DNA of 50,332 bases. It comes from CAZGUH01 sp964529005 (GTDB taxonomy: Bacteria > Actinomycetota > Acidimicrobiia > Acidimicrobiales > Ilumatobacteraceae). Position 1 is the first letter of the stretch. Each line of letters starts with the position of its first letter. The notes beneath the pieces were generated by a model that did not search any database, had not been told where the DNA came from, and was given only the letters and a program-made list of their open reading frames with translations. Where the stretch lies: assembly GCA_964529005.1 (NCBI GenBank), contig CAZGUH010000030.1, forward strand, positions 1 through 50,332. Direction: 5' to 3'. The position numbers and the translations under genes were made by a program. Shown piece after piece: positions 8,823 to 18,538 of this stretch.

Positions 8823-10618
8823 GGGTCGGCCATCACGCGCTCACGTGGCGCAGCGGGCTCGGCTGGCGGCCCCGCGCACTCGCTCGTGATCTCGAACATC
8901 CAAGGAACCTCGGTGTCGCGCCGGCACAAGCCTCCGTGCTGGTGGTACAGCGTCCAGTCGAGCCACTCGGCCCACCGCATGCTGAACCACGAGCCGTCGC
9001 GGAGAATGAACACAGGGATCTGCCGGTCGAGCAGCGTTGCCGACACCTCCGCGATGCGCTCGGGCGTCGGGACTTGCTCGATCAGGTACTGCTCGGACGG
9101 GTCGATGGACTCGGACGGATCGGTGATCAGGTACGACGAGATCAGCGTGCTGCGTTGCGGCCAGAGGTACTTGTCCCAGCGGCTCGTGATGATCACGCCG
9201 CCCTCCGGCACGGTGGCGAGGATCGCTGCCCGGTCTCGCTGCCGAGCCTCGATCAAGCCTCGGCCCGACGCCAAGCCCGCGGGCACGCGATAGATCGTGG
9301 CGGCCGAACCGATGATCACCAGGGCCGCGATCAGTCCACCGGCCAACGCCCGGCGAAGATGAGCGCGTTGCATCAGCGCGCACACGCACACCGCTGCCAG
9401 CACGCACGCCATCGTGACGAGGGGCAGCGAATAGCGGTTGAACGACGAGTTCCCTCGATACGCCGTGGTGCCGTAGACGTACCGAGCTCCGGTCAGCATC
9501 ACGTGAGCGACGAGCCCGAAGGCGATCAGCACCCACGTGATCGGATGGACGCGGGCACGGCGTTGACGCACGACCAGAACGAAGCCAGCGACGCCGGCGG
9601 CGAACAACACCACCGCCTCCGGCCGCAGCCAGTAACGCCCGACGTTGTTCCCCAGACCGCTCCAGCTGACGGCAAACGTCCTCAGTCCAGAATCCGGGTT
9701 GGTGGCTTCGATCAGATCGTCGAAGCGCGAGTAGCCGGTCTCGAGCGGTGAGCCGTACAACCACCAGTTGTAGATCGCTGTCGGCGCGAGCGCGAGCGCG
9801 ACGCCAGCGCCGCACAGAGCGATGCGGCGCGCGACGGATCGAACGGTCGGCGTCGAACTGATGATGAGGGCCGACGCCGCTGCGCCGTGCGCGAAGGCCC
9901 ATCCGGAGTGGAATCCGATGGCGATGCCGATCAGAACGCCGGCCGTGACATGACGCCACGGCCTGTCGATCGCGGCGACGCCTTGGCCGAGCGGGGGCAC
10001 GAGCAGGGCAATGCCGAAGACCGCCGCGGCCATCGTGAACCCGTGCGGCGAACTGCCGTTGTAGGTGACGGCCCACAGCGACGGCATCACCGCGACGAAG
10101 GCGGCTGCCAGGACGGCGGCAGCGAAGCGTCCCGTGAGCCGCCATGCCAGGTAGCCCGTGGAGAGCAGGAAGAGGATCGTGCCCACGGGAACGATCATCT
10201 GCAGCAACCGCGAGTGCATCGCCGTGACAGCGGTGTAGAGCGCCACCGAGTTGGCGAAGTCTTTCGGGATCACCGTGCCGGTGGCGACGTCGAGACTGGC
10301 GTCGCGCGGCGTGAGCGCCGGGGCGATGTCCGCCGGCAACTCGTCGTAGAGCGCGAGGTCGTACGTGGGCTGGCCTGTGTCGGCCCACTGTTGCGCCAGG
10401 ACGGACCGCACGTGATCCTGCGGCGAGTCGTAGATCCATTGCTGGTGCGGATCGCCCATCCACAGCGCCAACAGGAACGCGCCGTACGCGGCGAGCGCCA
10501 ACCCGACGAGCGCGACGCGCAGCCATCGGGACCGCGCGAGCGCACCGACCGGCGTCGGCGGCGCGGGCGGCGCCGGCTCGGCTTCCGCAGCGTCGCTCGC
10601 GGGATACGTCGCGGTCAT
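8819..10618 (-). CDS. Polytopic membrane protein, GT39-like; paralogue of the 11667-13538 gene
   Basis: 599 residues. A proline-rich N-terminus precedes about ten membrane segments and a ~130-residue soluble C-terminal domain. The first outside loop holds M-G-D-P-H-Q-Q-W-I-Y-D-S-P-Q-D-H-V-R and then the stretch D-E-L-P-A-D-I-A-P-A-L-T-P-R-D-A, followed by G-T-V-I-P-K-D-F. Nearly the same block occurs in the 623-residue protein two genes upstream, which makes the two paralogues. Conserved acidic residues in this loop are where GT-C enzymes place catalysis, so a polyprenyl-phosphate-sugar-dependent glycosyltransferase is likely but not proven. The ATG at 10618 overlaps the GT2 stop by four bases and the stop overlaps the GT4 start by four. 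Confidence 0.7.
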   Translation of the reverse strand: MTATYPASDAAEAEPAPPAPPTPVGALARSRWLRVALVGLALAAYGAFLLALWMGDPHQQWIYDSPQDHVRSVLAQQWADTGQPTYDLALYDELPADIAPALTPRDASLDVATGTVIPKDFANSVALYTAVTAMHSRLLQMIVPVGTILFLLSTGYLAWRLTGRFAAAVLAAAFVAVMPSLWAVTYNGSSPHGFTMAAAVFGIALLVPPLGQGVAAIDRPWRHVTAGVLIGIAIGFHSGWAFAHGAAASALIISSTPTVRSVARRIALCGAGVALALAPTAIYNWWLYGSPLETGYSRFDDLIEATNPDSGLRTFAVSWSGLGNNVGRYWLRPEAVVLFAAGVAGFVLVVRQRRARVHPITWVLIAFGLVAHVMLTGARYVYGTTAYRGNSSFNRYSLPLVTMACVLAAVCVCALMQRAHLRRALAGGLIAALVIIGSAATIYRVPAGLASGRGLIEARQRDRAAILATVPEGGVIITSRWDKYLWPQRSTLISSYLITDPSESIDPSEQYLIEQVPTPERIAEVSATLLDRQIPVFILRDGSWFSMRWAEWLDWTLYHQHGGLCRRDTEVPWMFEITSECAGPPAEPAAPRERVMADP

Positions 10619-11619
10619 CGATCGTCCGGGCCGAGCGGATCCGCCTCCGCACGACGCAGGGCGTCCAGTTCCATGCGGCGAGCCCGCAGGCGTTCCTCGG
10701 AGACCAGCCGGCGGGTGGCCGAGTTCAGATCGGCCATGAACGCGACCATCCAGAACTGCACCCCGACGACCAGGCAGACGGCCATGCCGACGAGGCTCGG
10801 CACGCGGGACGCGTAATGGTCGGCGAACGCGCGCAAGAGCATCCAGCGCACACCGATGCCGACGCCGATGAGGAACGGGACGAAGCCGAGGAGCATGAAG
10901 AACCGGAACGGGCGGTACACGGCGAAGCTGCGGATGATCGTCTGCGCCGATCGCCAGACGTAGCGGCCACTGCTCTTCACGAGCCGCGACGGCCGCGTCT
11001 GGGGATTGACGCGAATCGGCACCGACACGACGGTCAGCCCTTCGAACCCCGCCTGGATCAGCGTCTCGAGCGTGTAGGTGTACCGACCCATCACCTGCAT
11101 GCGCATCGCCGCATCGCGGGTGAACGCTCGGAACCCACTCGCCGCGTCGGCGACCGAGGTGCCGGAGAAACGACGCACGACCCAGCTGCCGAACCGCTGC
11201 AAGCGCTTCTTCACACCAGAGAACTCCGGCACCGACTCGATCGGACGCTCACCGACGACCAGGTCGGCCGATCCGTCGACGATCGGCTTGATCAGTGCGG
11301 GGATGCACGTGGCGTCGTACTGGTTGTCCGCGTCGGTGTTCACCACGATGTCCGCGCCGGCGCGCAGCGCTGCGTCGAGGCCGGTGAGGAACGCCGCCGC
11401 CAGGCCACGGTTGCGCGGGTGGCTCACCACATAGTCGACACCGAGCTCACGTGCGACCTCCGCCGTGCGATCGCTGCTGCCGTCGTCGACCACCAGCCAC
11501 TCGACCAGATCCACACCGGGCACGCTGCGCGGCAGATCCTTCACCGTCGCCGGGAGCGTCTCCTCCTCGTTGAAGCAGGGGATCTGGATGATGAGCTTGA
11601 TCGGCCGCTGTGCAGTCAT
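10615..11619 (-). CDS. GT2 glycosyltransferase with two C-terminal membrane helices
   Basis: 334 residues from the ATG at 11617-11619 (MTAQRPIKLIIQIPCFNEEE). D-D-G-S-S-D and N-T-D-A-D-N-Q are the donor and metal-site motifs. Two hydrophobic helices near the C-terminus (around F-F-M-L-L-G-F-V-P-F and G-M-A-V-C-L-V-V-G-V) resemble polyprenyl-phosphate mannose/glucose synthases such as the DPM1/GtrB group, which load sugars on undecaprenyl phosphate. An upstream GTG at 11670 would add 17 residues and make the GTGA overlap that is the rule in this operon, so it is a real alternative start. It sits between two paralogous membrane proteins that could both use its lipid-linked product (inference). 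Confidence 0.85.
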   Translation of the reverse strand: MTAQRPIKLIIQIPCFNEEETLPATVKDLPRSVPGVDLVEWLVVDDGSSDRTAEVARELGVDYVVSHPRNRGLAAAFLTGLDAALRAGADIVVNTDADNQYDATCIPALIKPIVDGSADLVVGERPIESVPEFSGVKKRLQRFGSWVVRRFSGTSVADAASGFRAFTRDAAMRMQVMGRYTYTLETLIQAGFEGLTVVSVPIRVNPQTRPSRLVKSSGRYVWRSAQTIIRSFAVYRPFRFFMLLGFVPFLIGVGIGVRWMLLRAFADHYASRVPSLVGMAVCLVVGVQFWMVAFMADLNSATRRLVSEERLRARRMELDALRRAEADPLGPDDR

Positions 11620-11666
11620 CGTGGGGTTCAAGGACGGGAGCCCGGACGCGGGCCCGCTCGGCCGTA

Positions 11667-13538
11667 TCACCTTAGGGGATGGGTGGGCTCGACCTCCGGC
11701 ATGGTGCCGGCCTCCTCGGCGGCTGGGTCGTCTGACCCATCGGGCTCGTCCACGGCGTCGGGAAGGAGACCATCTCCTGACGGCGCTCCGAGACAGTCGT
11801 CCGACACCATCCAGAACTTCGCGAGCGGAGTCGATCGCCGGCAGAGCTCACCCTGCTCGAAGTACAGATATGCGTCGAGCCACGCGAGCCAGTCCAACGT
11901 GAACCATGAGGCGTCGGCGTAGACGTACACAGGGATGCCCACGTCGCGCACCCGTCGAGCAACCGACGCGATCCGGCCCGGGTCGGGCACCTGGTCGTTG
12001 AGGTACCCGTCGACATCGCTGAGGCTCTGCGAGGGGTCGTTGATCAGGTATGACGCAACCAACACCGACCGGTCGGGCCAGAAGAGCTTGTCGTACTTAC
12101 TGGTGATGACGACGCCGTCCTCCGGGACGATCTCGAAGACCTGGTCGCGCACGATCTGGCGGTCCTTGACGAGTCCGACGGCGGCGGGAATGCCGCTGGG
12201 CAGCGCGAGCAACGCGGCGAGAGAGGCGGCAGGGACCGTGATGGCCACCGTGACCGCCAGAGCCCGCAGCCGCCCACCGAAGCCGCGCCACAACAGGCTC
12301 ACGCCCACTGCTGCGAGGGCAGACGCAAACGCGACGAGCGGAAGCGAGTATCGGTTGAAGGAAGCGGCCCCTCGGTACGCGTCCGTGCCATACAGCTGCC
12401 GCGCTCCCGTCAGCAGCACATGGCAGAGCAACCCAGCTGCGCCGACGCCACCGATGATCAGGGCAGATCGCCGATTGAGGCGCCGAAACGCCAAGTCGAG
12501 AGCAAAGATCGCCGCGATCATCAAGACGACGAACTCGGGACGAAGCCAATAATTCCGGACGTTGTCCATCAGTGCCGCGAAATCGAGGCGGAACGTTCGG
12601 ATGGCCGACGTGGGATTGGTCGCCTGGACGAGCTCGTCGAAGCGGGAGTAACCGGTCTTCGACGGCGAGCCGTAGATCCACCAGTTGAACAGCGCCGTCG
12701 GCAGCAGGGCGGTCACTGCACCGCACACGAACACGACGCACCGGCGTCCGACGTCGCGCCACGCCGGGCGCGCTCCGACGATGAACGGCACTGCCGCCGC
12801 CGCGTACGCAAAAGCCCACCCAGTGTGGAAGCCGATCGCCACGCCGATCGCCACGCCGGCGAGAAGCATGCGCACGTCTTCTCGGTGGATTCGTCGGACG
12901 CGAGGCGGAGGGGCGACCATCAGCGAAATGCCCAGAGCCGCGATCGCGATGGTGAACCCGTGCACCGACGACCCGTTGTAGCTGACCGCCCAAAGCTGGG
13001 GGCTCATGGCGACGAAGGCGCCGGCGAGGACTGCTGGCCAGAACCTGCGGCAGAGGCGCCACGTCAAGAAGCCGACCGCGAGCATGGCCAGAACGCACCC
13101 CAGCGGAACGACGAGCTGCACGAAGCGTGGATGGATCGCAACGAGTGCCGTGTAGAGGGCAAGTGCGTTGGGAAAGTCCTTCGGAATCACGGTTCCGGTC
13201 GCCACGTCCAGACTCGCGTCGCGGGGGGTCAACGCCGGAGCGACATCAGCAGGCAGCTCGTCGTAGTGCTGCAACGGAAACGTTGGCGTGCCGGTGTCGA
13301 GCCATTGCTCAGCGAGGATCAAGCGGACGTGATCCTGCGGCGTGTCGTACGCCCACGTGCGGCCCGGATCGCCCATCCACAACATGAGCATCGCGATCGC
13401 ATAACCGGCGAGGAACACGGTGACGACGGCGACGCGCACGTCGGTGCGCCGTCCGAGTGTGCTCAGGCGATCCCGCATCGGCGCCGGAGGCGCGATCTCA
13501 CGTTCCTCCCCCGCCTGCCGCTCCAAGACAACCGTCAC
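11667..13538 (-). CDS. Polytopic membrane protein, GT39-like; paralogue of the 8819-10618 gene
   Basis: 623 residues, GTG start overlapping the upstream stop by four bases. It shares with the 599-residue protein the whole first-loop block: W-M-G-D-P, Y-D-T-P-Q-D-H-V-R, then D-E-L-P-A-D-V-A-P-A-L-T-P-R-D-A and G-T-V-I-P-K-D-F. It also shares the repeated G-Y-S-R-F-D-(E/D)-L loop and a soluble C-terminus containing V-I-T-S-K-Y-D-K. About ten membrane segments are visible, and an acidic ~35-residue tail is unique to this copy. Family-level reading: GT-C membrane glycosyltransferase. The two copies flank the GT2 gene, as expected if a duplication diverged in acceptor use; that is inference. Confidence 0.7.
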   Translation of the reverse strand: MTVVLERQAGEEREIAPPAPMRDRLSTLGRRTDVRVAVVTVFLAGYAIAMLMLWMGDPGRTWAYDTPQDHVRLILAEQWLDTGTPTFPLQHYDELPADVAPALTPRDASLDVATGTVIPKDFPNALALYTALVAIHPRFVQLVVPLGCVLAMLAVGFLTWRLCRRFWPAVLAGAFVAMSPQLWAVSYNGSSVHGFTIAIAALGISLMVAPPPRVRRIHREDVRMLLAGVAIGVAIGFHTGWAFAYAAAAVPFIVGARPAWRDVGRRCVVFVCGAVTALLPTALFNWWIYGSPSKTGYSRFDELVQATNPTSAIRTFRLDFAALMDNVRNYWLRPEFVVLMIAAIFALDLAFRRLNRRSALIIGGVGAAGLLCHVLLTGARQLYGTDAYRGAASFNRYSLPLVAFASALAAVGVSLLWRGFGGRLRALAVTVAITVPAASLAALLALPSGIPAAVGLVKDRQIVRDQVFEIVPEDGVVITSKYDKLFWPDRSVLVASYLINDPSQSLSDVDGYLNDQVPDPGRIASVARRVRDVGIPVYVYADASWFTLDWLAWLDAYLYFEQGELCRRSTPLAKFWMVSDDCLGAPSGDGLLPDAVDEPDGSDDPAAEEAGTMPEVEPTHPLR

Positions 13539-15283
13539 GCTGCCGCCTCCATCACCTCATCATTGTCGCCGCCGCCGCCAACGCGAACGAGGATGTCGAT
13601 GCCGAACCAATCCGACACGACCGCGAAGTCCGCCAGCGACGAACTGTCGGCATCGCTGAGCAGCAGCACGAGGTTCGCGCCCTCCGGCAGCCCGTTCACG
13701 ATCAGCTCGTCTGACAACGCGTCGCTCGCACGGAAACGCCATCCGTCGCCGACGAGGAAGTACTCCTGTGCGAGCACGGCCAGCGTGAGCGCCTCGTCGA
13801 ATGCGACATCGGCAGCGACGACCACGTCGCCGGGGGTCGCGCCGCTGTCGCGCACCGGCTCGTAGAGCGGTCGGAAGTCGTACGTGTCGTGCACGTCGAC
13901 GACGCTGCGGGTGCCGAGCACCGACGCTGCGACGAGCAGGCACATCGCCGTCGCCGCGAACCGCAGCGCGCGGCCGCCCGTCACGACCAGCGCCAGCATC
14001 GCCGCCACGCCGACGAGCGTGACCGCGGCGACGGACACGACGTGGCGTTCGTCGAACGGGAACAGCCACACACCTGGGACGCGCACGCCGAACACCTGAG
14101 GCGACGGCGCTCCGGATGCCCACGCCCGGGTGGCGACGCCGGAGACGACGAGCGCGGCCGCCGCGATCGCGGCGACGCGCCACCGGTCGTGCTCGCGCGC
14201 CAACCAGGCGACGCCGATCGCCGCCAGCAGCATCACGGCCGGATCGCCGTACCTGCCGTAGAACAGCACGTCCGGCTGGGCGACCAGCAGATCGGGGGTC
14301 GAGCCGTTGGCCGCGTTGACGAGCACCGACGAGGCCAGCACCCCGCCACAGGCCACCAGCACCCACACGCTGCCCGCTGCCCGCTCCCCGCCCGCACGCA
14401 CCGCGGCGACGACTCGGGCCACCCCGAGCGCGGCGAGACCGAAGCTGGACGCGAGCGCGTACCAGGCATGGCCGATCGCGTATACGACCACGGCGCGGTA
14501 GTACGCCAGCTCGTCCAGCCGCCCCAGCCACGAGACGCGCTCTTCGGTGCGCGGGTCGTCCCACACGCGGGAATAGATCGCCTCGCTGCCCCAGCGGGAC
14601 ACGAAATACGCGGCCGCGACGGCGACGAGCCCGAGAGCCGGGCCGGTCACCGCCCGCCGGATAGCGATCACGGAGATCGCAACCGCTGTCATGAGCACCG
14701 GCAGCGGCGCGAAGCGGCCGTGGACGATCGGCGCCGAACCGGCGAGGAGCCCGGCCGCGATCCACCACACCGGTCGCTCGGAGCTGAGCGCCGCCGGCAC
14801 CGCGGCGACGGCGGCGACGAACCACAGTGGGGCGAGGTACTCGACCCACGAGAACGAGGCCGATAGCACGATCGCAGGGAAGATCGCGCAGGCGGCGAAG
14901 CCAAGCGCTTGGCCGACGACGCCCTCGGCGAAGTGCGTGCGCAGCAGCCGTGCGACGACGAGCGCCGCGGCCAGCCCGCACACCGTGGACAGCACGAGGA
15001 ACAGGCGATACTGGTTCACCGCGCTGTCGACGAGGCGAACGATCGGCGCCAGCGCGATGCCGCCCGGCACCGAGTACGGCGGGTTGTCGAACATCGAGAT
15101 GTACGGCGCCCGCCGCGCGACGTACCGGGCGACGGCCCACAGGCCGGCCTCGTCACCGAAAATGCCTGGACGGGGCGACGCGATGATCAGATACGCGCGC
15201 TGGGCGACGAGCGCCACCGCGGCTGCTACGGCCACACAGCGGGCAACGGCGACATCGATCGCCGCCTCGCGTCTGCCGTCCAC
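13535..15283 (-). CDS. Polytopic membrane protein, probable GT39-like glycosyltransferase
   Basis: 582 residues starting at a GTG (15281-15283) four bases after the stop of the GT2-methyltransferase gene. The first outside loop has G-I-F-G-D-E-A-G-L-W-A-V-A-R-Y, with the acidic pair D-E typical of GT-C/GT39 enzymes, then M-F-D-N-P-P-Y-S. About ten hydrophobic segments follow, then a ~100-residue soluble C-terminal part with D-V-V-V-A-A-D-V-A-F-D. It shows no obvious close similarity to the paralogue pair downstream beyond overall topology. A role in outside-face sugar transfer is inferred from topology and operon. Confidence 0.65.
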   Translation of the reverse strand: MDGRREAAIDVAVARCVAVAAAVALVAQRAYLIIASPRPGIFGDEAGLWAVARYVARRAPYISMFDNPPYSVPGGIALAPIVRLVDSAVNQYRLFLVLSTVCGLAAALVVARLLRTHFAEGVVGQALGFAACAIFPAIVLSASFSWVEYLAPLWFVAAVAAVPAALSSERPVWWIAAGLLAGSAPIVHGRFAPLPVLMTAVAISVIAIRRAVTGPALGLVAVAAAYFVSRWGSEAIYSRVWDDPRTEERVSWLGRLDELAYYRAVVVYAIGHAWYALASSFGLAALGVARVVAAVRAGGERAAGSVWVLVACGGVLASSVLVNAANGSTPDLLVAQPDVLFYGRYGDPAVMLLAAIGVAWLAREHDRWRVAAIAAAALVVSGVATRAWASGAPSPQVFGVRVPGVWLFPFDERHVVSVAAVTLVGVAAMLALVVTGGRALRFAATAMCLLVAASVLGTRSVVDVHDTYDFRPLYEPVRDSGATPGDVVVAADVAFDEALTLAVLAQEYFLVGDGWRFRASDALSDELIVNGLPEGANLVLLLSDADSSSLADFAVVSDWFGIDILVRVGGGGDNDEVMEAAA

Positions 15284-15287
15284 GCCG

Positions 15288-16790
15288 TCAGTCGCGACGC
15301 CGCGCCAAGCACACGACGGTCTTTCCCGGGACTGCCGGAGGCAGCACGCGATCCACGGCCCGCGTGACCGGCACGTAGACCTTGTCGAACAGCTGCACGG
15401 CGCCGGCCGAGAAGCTCGATCGGTTCAGCAGCCGGAACGACAGCCAGTACGGCGCCACGCCGAGCGCGTCGAGGTAGCGGCACGAGACCACGTCGAGCCC
15501 CGCCTCGCGCACGACACGTTCCAGCGATTCCCGCGTGTAGCGCCGCTGGTGACCCGAGCGAGCGTCCACCGGGCCGTACAAGCGTTCCAACGCCGGCACG
15601 CACACCACCACGTGACCTCCCGGCCGGGCGAGCCGGCGCGCGGTGCGCAGCTCCGCGACGTCGTCGCGGATGTGCTCGAGCACGTTCGAGTACACGACGA
15701 GGTCCCATGCGTCGGTCTGGGCCGGATCGTCGAGCAGGTCGGTGGAGCGGGCGCACCGAACCTTCGCCCGAAGCCCCTCGCGCTCGACGTTGGCGCTCAG
15801 CACTTCGAAGTTCTCCTCGTCCGGTTCGAGGGCGAGGATCTCGGCCGCGGGGAACAGCGCCTCGAGCTCGCGCAGCACGCCGCCATAGCCGGCGCCGATC
15901 TCCACCGCGCGGCGGACCTCACCGGCGTCGAGATCACCGAGCGACGCGGTCAACAGGTAGCGCTGCCAGCGGCGCGCCTCGCCGAGCATCTCCAGCTCGT
16001 CACCGGCGAGGTACTCCACTTCGTCGTTGCCTTGGACGAGGGTGCAGCGCGTCCTGCGGATGGACGGAAGCGCCTGGAAGAACGCCATCGCCTCGGCGCG
16101 CGACAGCTTGGACGACCCGCCGAAGCGCGGCCGGAACGTGATCGGCACTTCGGAGATGCGGAATCCGGCGCCCTCCGCCAGGCCGACCGACGCGGCGAAG
16201 AAGCTGTACCCACGGAACTTGGCGACATCGGTGGCCAGGAGGAACCGGGCGAGACGCGGCGAGAGCACCCGGAATGCGGTCGTGGCGTCGGACACCCCGC
16301 GGGCCCCGCTGACCGCTCGGAAGGCGAGGTTCCCCACCCGCGACCCGACCATCCGGAACGTCGACGTCCCCGGGGACCGGCCGCCGCGCACCCATCGGCT
16401 GCCGATCGTCAGATCGCTGCGGCGGGCCTGGTGCGACCGCACGAGCGTCGGGATCTCGCGGGCGTCGTGCTGCCCGTCGGCGTCGAGGGTGACGATCAAC
16501 GTCGGGTCTTCGTCCAGCGCGGCGCGCAGACCGAACAGGACGGCGCGCCCGAGGCCTTCGCGCGGGCCGGAGACACAGCGCACGCGCACGTCGAAGCGTT
16601 CTCCGAAGGCCTTCGCCGCCGACAGCGTCTCGTCGATCGAGCCGTCGTCGATCAGGATCACCGTCGTCGTCCACCCCATGGTGGCGAGGCGTTCGACGGC
16701 TTCCTGGATCTCCGACAGCACCGCGGTGATCGCGTCCCCCTCGTTGAGGGTCGCCATCGAGATGACGCAATGCTGGGTCGGGACCGTCAC
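15288..16790 (-). CDS. Fused GT2 glycosyltransferase and SAM methyltransferase
   Basis: 500 residues. Residues 1-~240 form a GT2 domain (C-V-I-S-M-A-T-L-N-E-G-D, I-D-D-G-S-I-D-E-T, T-L-D-A-D-G-Q-H-D, G-S-R-W-V-R-G-G). Residues ~290-500 form a class I methyltransferase (V-E-I-G-A-G-Y-G-G, then Y-S-N-V-L-E-H-I and R-P-G-G-H-V-V-V-C-V-P). Glycosyl transfer and methylation in one chain suggest methylation of the sugar that is added or of the lipid-linked product. The GTG at 16790 gives the GTGA overlap with the upstream stop that is standard here; a second GTG at 16799 would add three residues. It is the second gene of the minus operon. Confidence 0.85.
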   Translation of the reverse strand: MTVPTQHCVISMATLNEGDAITAVLSEIQEAVERLATMGWTTTVILIDDGSIDETLSAAKAFGERFDVRVRCVSGPREGLGRAVLFGLRAALDEDPTLIVTLDADGQHDAREIPTLVRSHQARRSDLTIGSRWVRGGRSPGTSTFRMVGSRVGNLAFRAVSGARGVSDATTAFRVLSPRLARFLLATDVAKFRGYSFFAASVGLAEGAGFRISEVPITFRPRFGGSSKLSRAEAMAFFQALPSIRRTRCTLVQGNDEVEYLAGDELEMLGEARRWQRYLLTASLGDLDAGEVRRAVEIGAGYGGVLRELEALFPAAEILALEPDEENFEVLSANVEREGLRAKVRCARSTDLLDDPAQTDAWDLVVYSNVLEHIRDDVAELRTARRLARPGGHVVVCVPALERLYGPVDARSGHQRRYTRESLERVVREAGLDVVSCRYLDALGVAPYWLSFRLLNRSSFSAGAVQLFDKVYVPVTRAVDRVLPPAVPGKTVVCLARRRD

Positions 16791-18538
16791 GATCGGCACG
16801 CCACGAGGGAGGGGGCGATCGGCGTGCAGGTCATCGACGCGACCTCGGGGCGGGCAGCGTTGAGGATGTACGCCGTCCCGGGATCCCGTGCGCCGCCGGA
16901 GAAGGCCGCGACCTGGCCGGCGCAGATCTCCTCTTCGTAGCCTGCCACAGGCCGACCAGGATACCCACTGTTGATCGGCAGGCGCTGGACCGCCGCCGCC
17001 AGGATCACCGGTCCGACCTGGTCGAGCGGGATCTCCTCGGACGTGCAGGCATGCACGATGGACGGAGGCATCACCTCGACACGTTCGACGCCGCGCTCCT
17101 TCATCGCCTCCAGGACGTCGGCTGCCACCTCGTAGTCCGCCGCGCTGCGGCTGGCGACGGGGAACGGGGTGAGGTCGTGCACCTGGAGCACGACGCACAG
17201 CCCGAGCAGCATGAACCGCACCACCCTGGACGGGATCAGCACGACCGCGACGACGACCACTGCGCCCAGGGTCCACGCCGCGAGCCACACGAATCGCCCG
17301 TTCGAGCGGAACGTCGTCAGGATGCCCTCGAAGGGCGACAGCACCCCGGAGAGATCGACGATGCGCTTGTCGGCCACGTAGATCACCGGCAGCGCGGCGT
17401 AGACGGCGAGGAGAACACCGCCGAGCAGCGCCCAGCGCGCCGCCGAGAAGAGGGCCCGCAGCCGGCGGGCGTCGGTGGCGCCGAGCACGGCGAACCCGGC
17501 GACGGCCGCGAGCAGCACGCCCGCCCCGAGATATCCACGGCCTTCCCAGCTGTCGGGCAACGAGGGGATGTCGCGCAGCAACTGCGATTGGTAGGCGGGG
17601 TCGAAGAAGAAGGCGAGGTTGGCGGAGAAGTTGCCGAACCCTTCGTTGGTCGTGGCGGCGCCGGAGCCGACGTATCCGAACAGGTACGACACGACGCCGA
17701 CGAGGGCGAGGTATCCGCCGGTGAGCGCCGCGCCGACCCGCACGTCCGCTCGCAGCGCGCGCACCACGAACGGGGCGTGGATCACCGCGACCATCGGGAC
17801 GAAGTACGGCTGGATCGCCGACGCGGCGGCGATCTGGAGCAGCACGACGAGCATCTGCCGCCGGTCGGGATGTTTCGCCCGCGCGTCAAGCGCGGTGGCC
17901 AGCGGCCACAGCAGCACCCAGTGGTGTGTGAGCGTCGGGTGCACGAAGCGCAGCAGGAACATCGGGTTCATCAGCAGCGCGGTGGCCCCGAACAGCCCGG
18001 CGAGATGCAGCTGCCACCCGCTGTCGCTGGCGTCGAGGCGCCGGGCCAGCACCACGACGAGGCGGTACGCGGCGAGGAACGTCCCGATGTACGCGACCAA
18101 CAGGATCGGCCCGATCAATTGGGTCGGCCGGTCGGGTTCGATCGCGTTCAGAAGGCGGTACAGCGGCGTGAGCAAGGGCGTCGAGTCGGTGATCCCGAGG
18201 TTCGAACCGACCGGCGCCATGTGATCGGGCGTCGACCCGAACGGGATGCTGAAGATCGGCGCCGTGCGCAGGAAGTTCGGACCGCTGATGTACGTGGCGT
18301 AGTCCCACACCGCCATGCGCGGCGCAGCGAGCGGGTTGAGCGTCCACAGGCCGATCCGCCAGGCGAACGCCACGAACGGGATCGCGATCATCGGCACGAC
18401 GTGGGCCAGCCATGCCAGCACGGTGCGGACACGGGCCGGTCGGCCGAGCTCGTCGTCGACGGCATCCGTCCGGGCGTCGCTCTGCGCGCCGGCTGTGTCG
18501 CCGAGAGGGTCCTGTGCGAGGCGGTCGACCAGTCTCAC
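16787..18538 (-). CDS. DUF6311-like polytopic membrane protein
   Basis: 583 residues from GTG 18536-18538. About eleven hydrophobic segments and a soluble C-terminal domain of ~130 residues. Motifs include W-D-Y-A-T-Y-I-S-G-P-N-F in the first loop, S-N-L-G-I-T-D-S-T-P-L-L-T-P and V-H-P-T-L-T-H-H-W-V-L-L-W-P. This resembles uncharacterised glycosyltransferase-like membrane proteins (DUF6311 group). In-frame codons upstream of 18538 translate to arginine/cysteine-rich sequence without membrane character, so they are excluded. It is the first large gene of the minus operon and is preceded by a 17-codon reading frame whose stop overlaps this start as GTGA, suggesting translational coupling. The start choice is moderate; the family assignment is from general resemblance. 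Confidence 0.7.
   Translation of the reverse strand: MRLVDRLAQDPLGDTAGAQSDARTDAVDDELGRPARVRTVLAWLAHVVPMIAIPFVAFAWRIGLWTLNPLAAPRMAVWDYATYISGPNFLRTAPIFSIPFGSTPDHMAPVGSNLGITDSTPLLTPLYRLLNAIEPDRPTQLIGPILLVAYIGTFLAAYRLVVVLARRLDASDSGWQLHLAGLFGATALLMNPMFLLRFVHPTLTHHWVLLWPLATALDARAKHPDRRQMLVVLLQIAAASAIQPYFVPMVAVIHAPFVVRALRADVRVGAALTGGYLALVGVVSYLFGYVGSGAATTNEGFGNFSANLAFFFDPAYQSQLLRDIPSLPDSWEGRGYLGAGVLLAAVAGFAVLGATDARRLRALFSAARWALLGGVLLAVYAALPVIYVADKRIVDLSGVLSPFEGILTTFRSNGRFVWLAAWTLGAVVVVAVVLIPSRVVRFMLLGLCVVLQVHDLTPFPVASRSAADYEVAADVLEAMKERGVERVEVMPPSIVHACTSEEIPLDQVGPVILAAAVQRLPINSGYPGRPVAGYEEEICAGQVAAFSGGARDPGTAYILNAARPEVASMTCTPIAPSLVACRS

Noticed and set aside
7083..9293. A 736-codon plus-strand frame crossing the end of a methyltransferase and the GT4 gene
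   Set aside because: It is out of frame with the methyltransferase and antisense to the GT4 and membrane protein genes, which have clear motifs.
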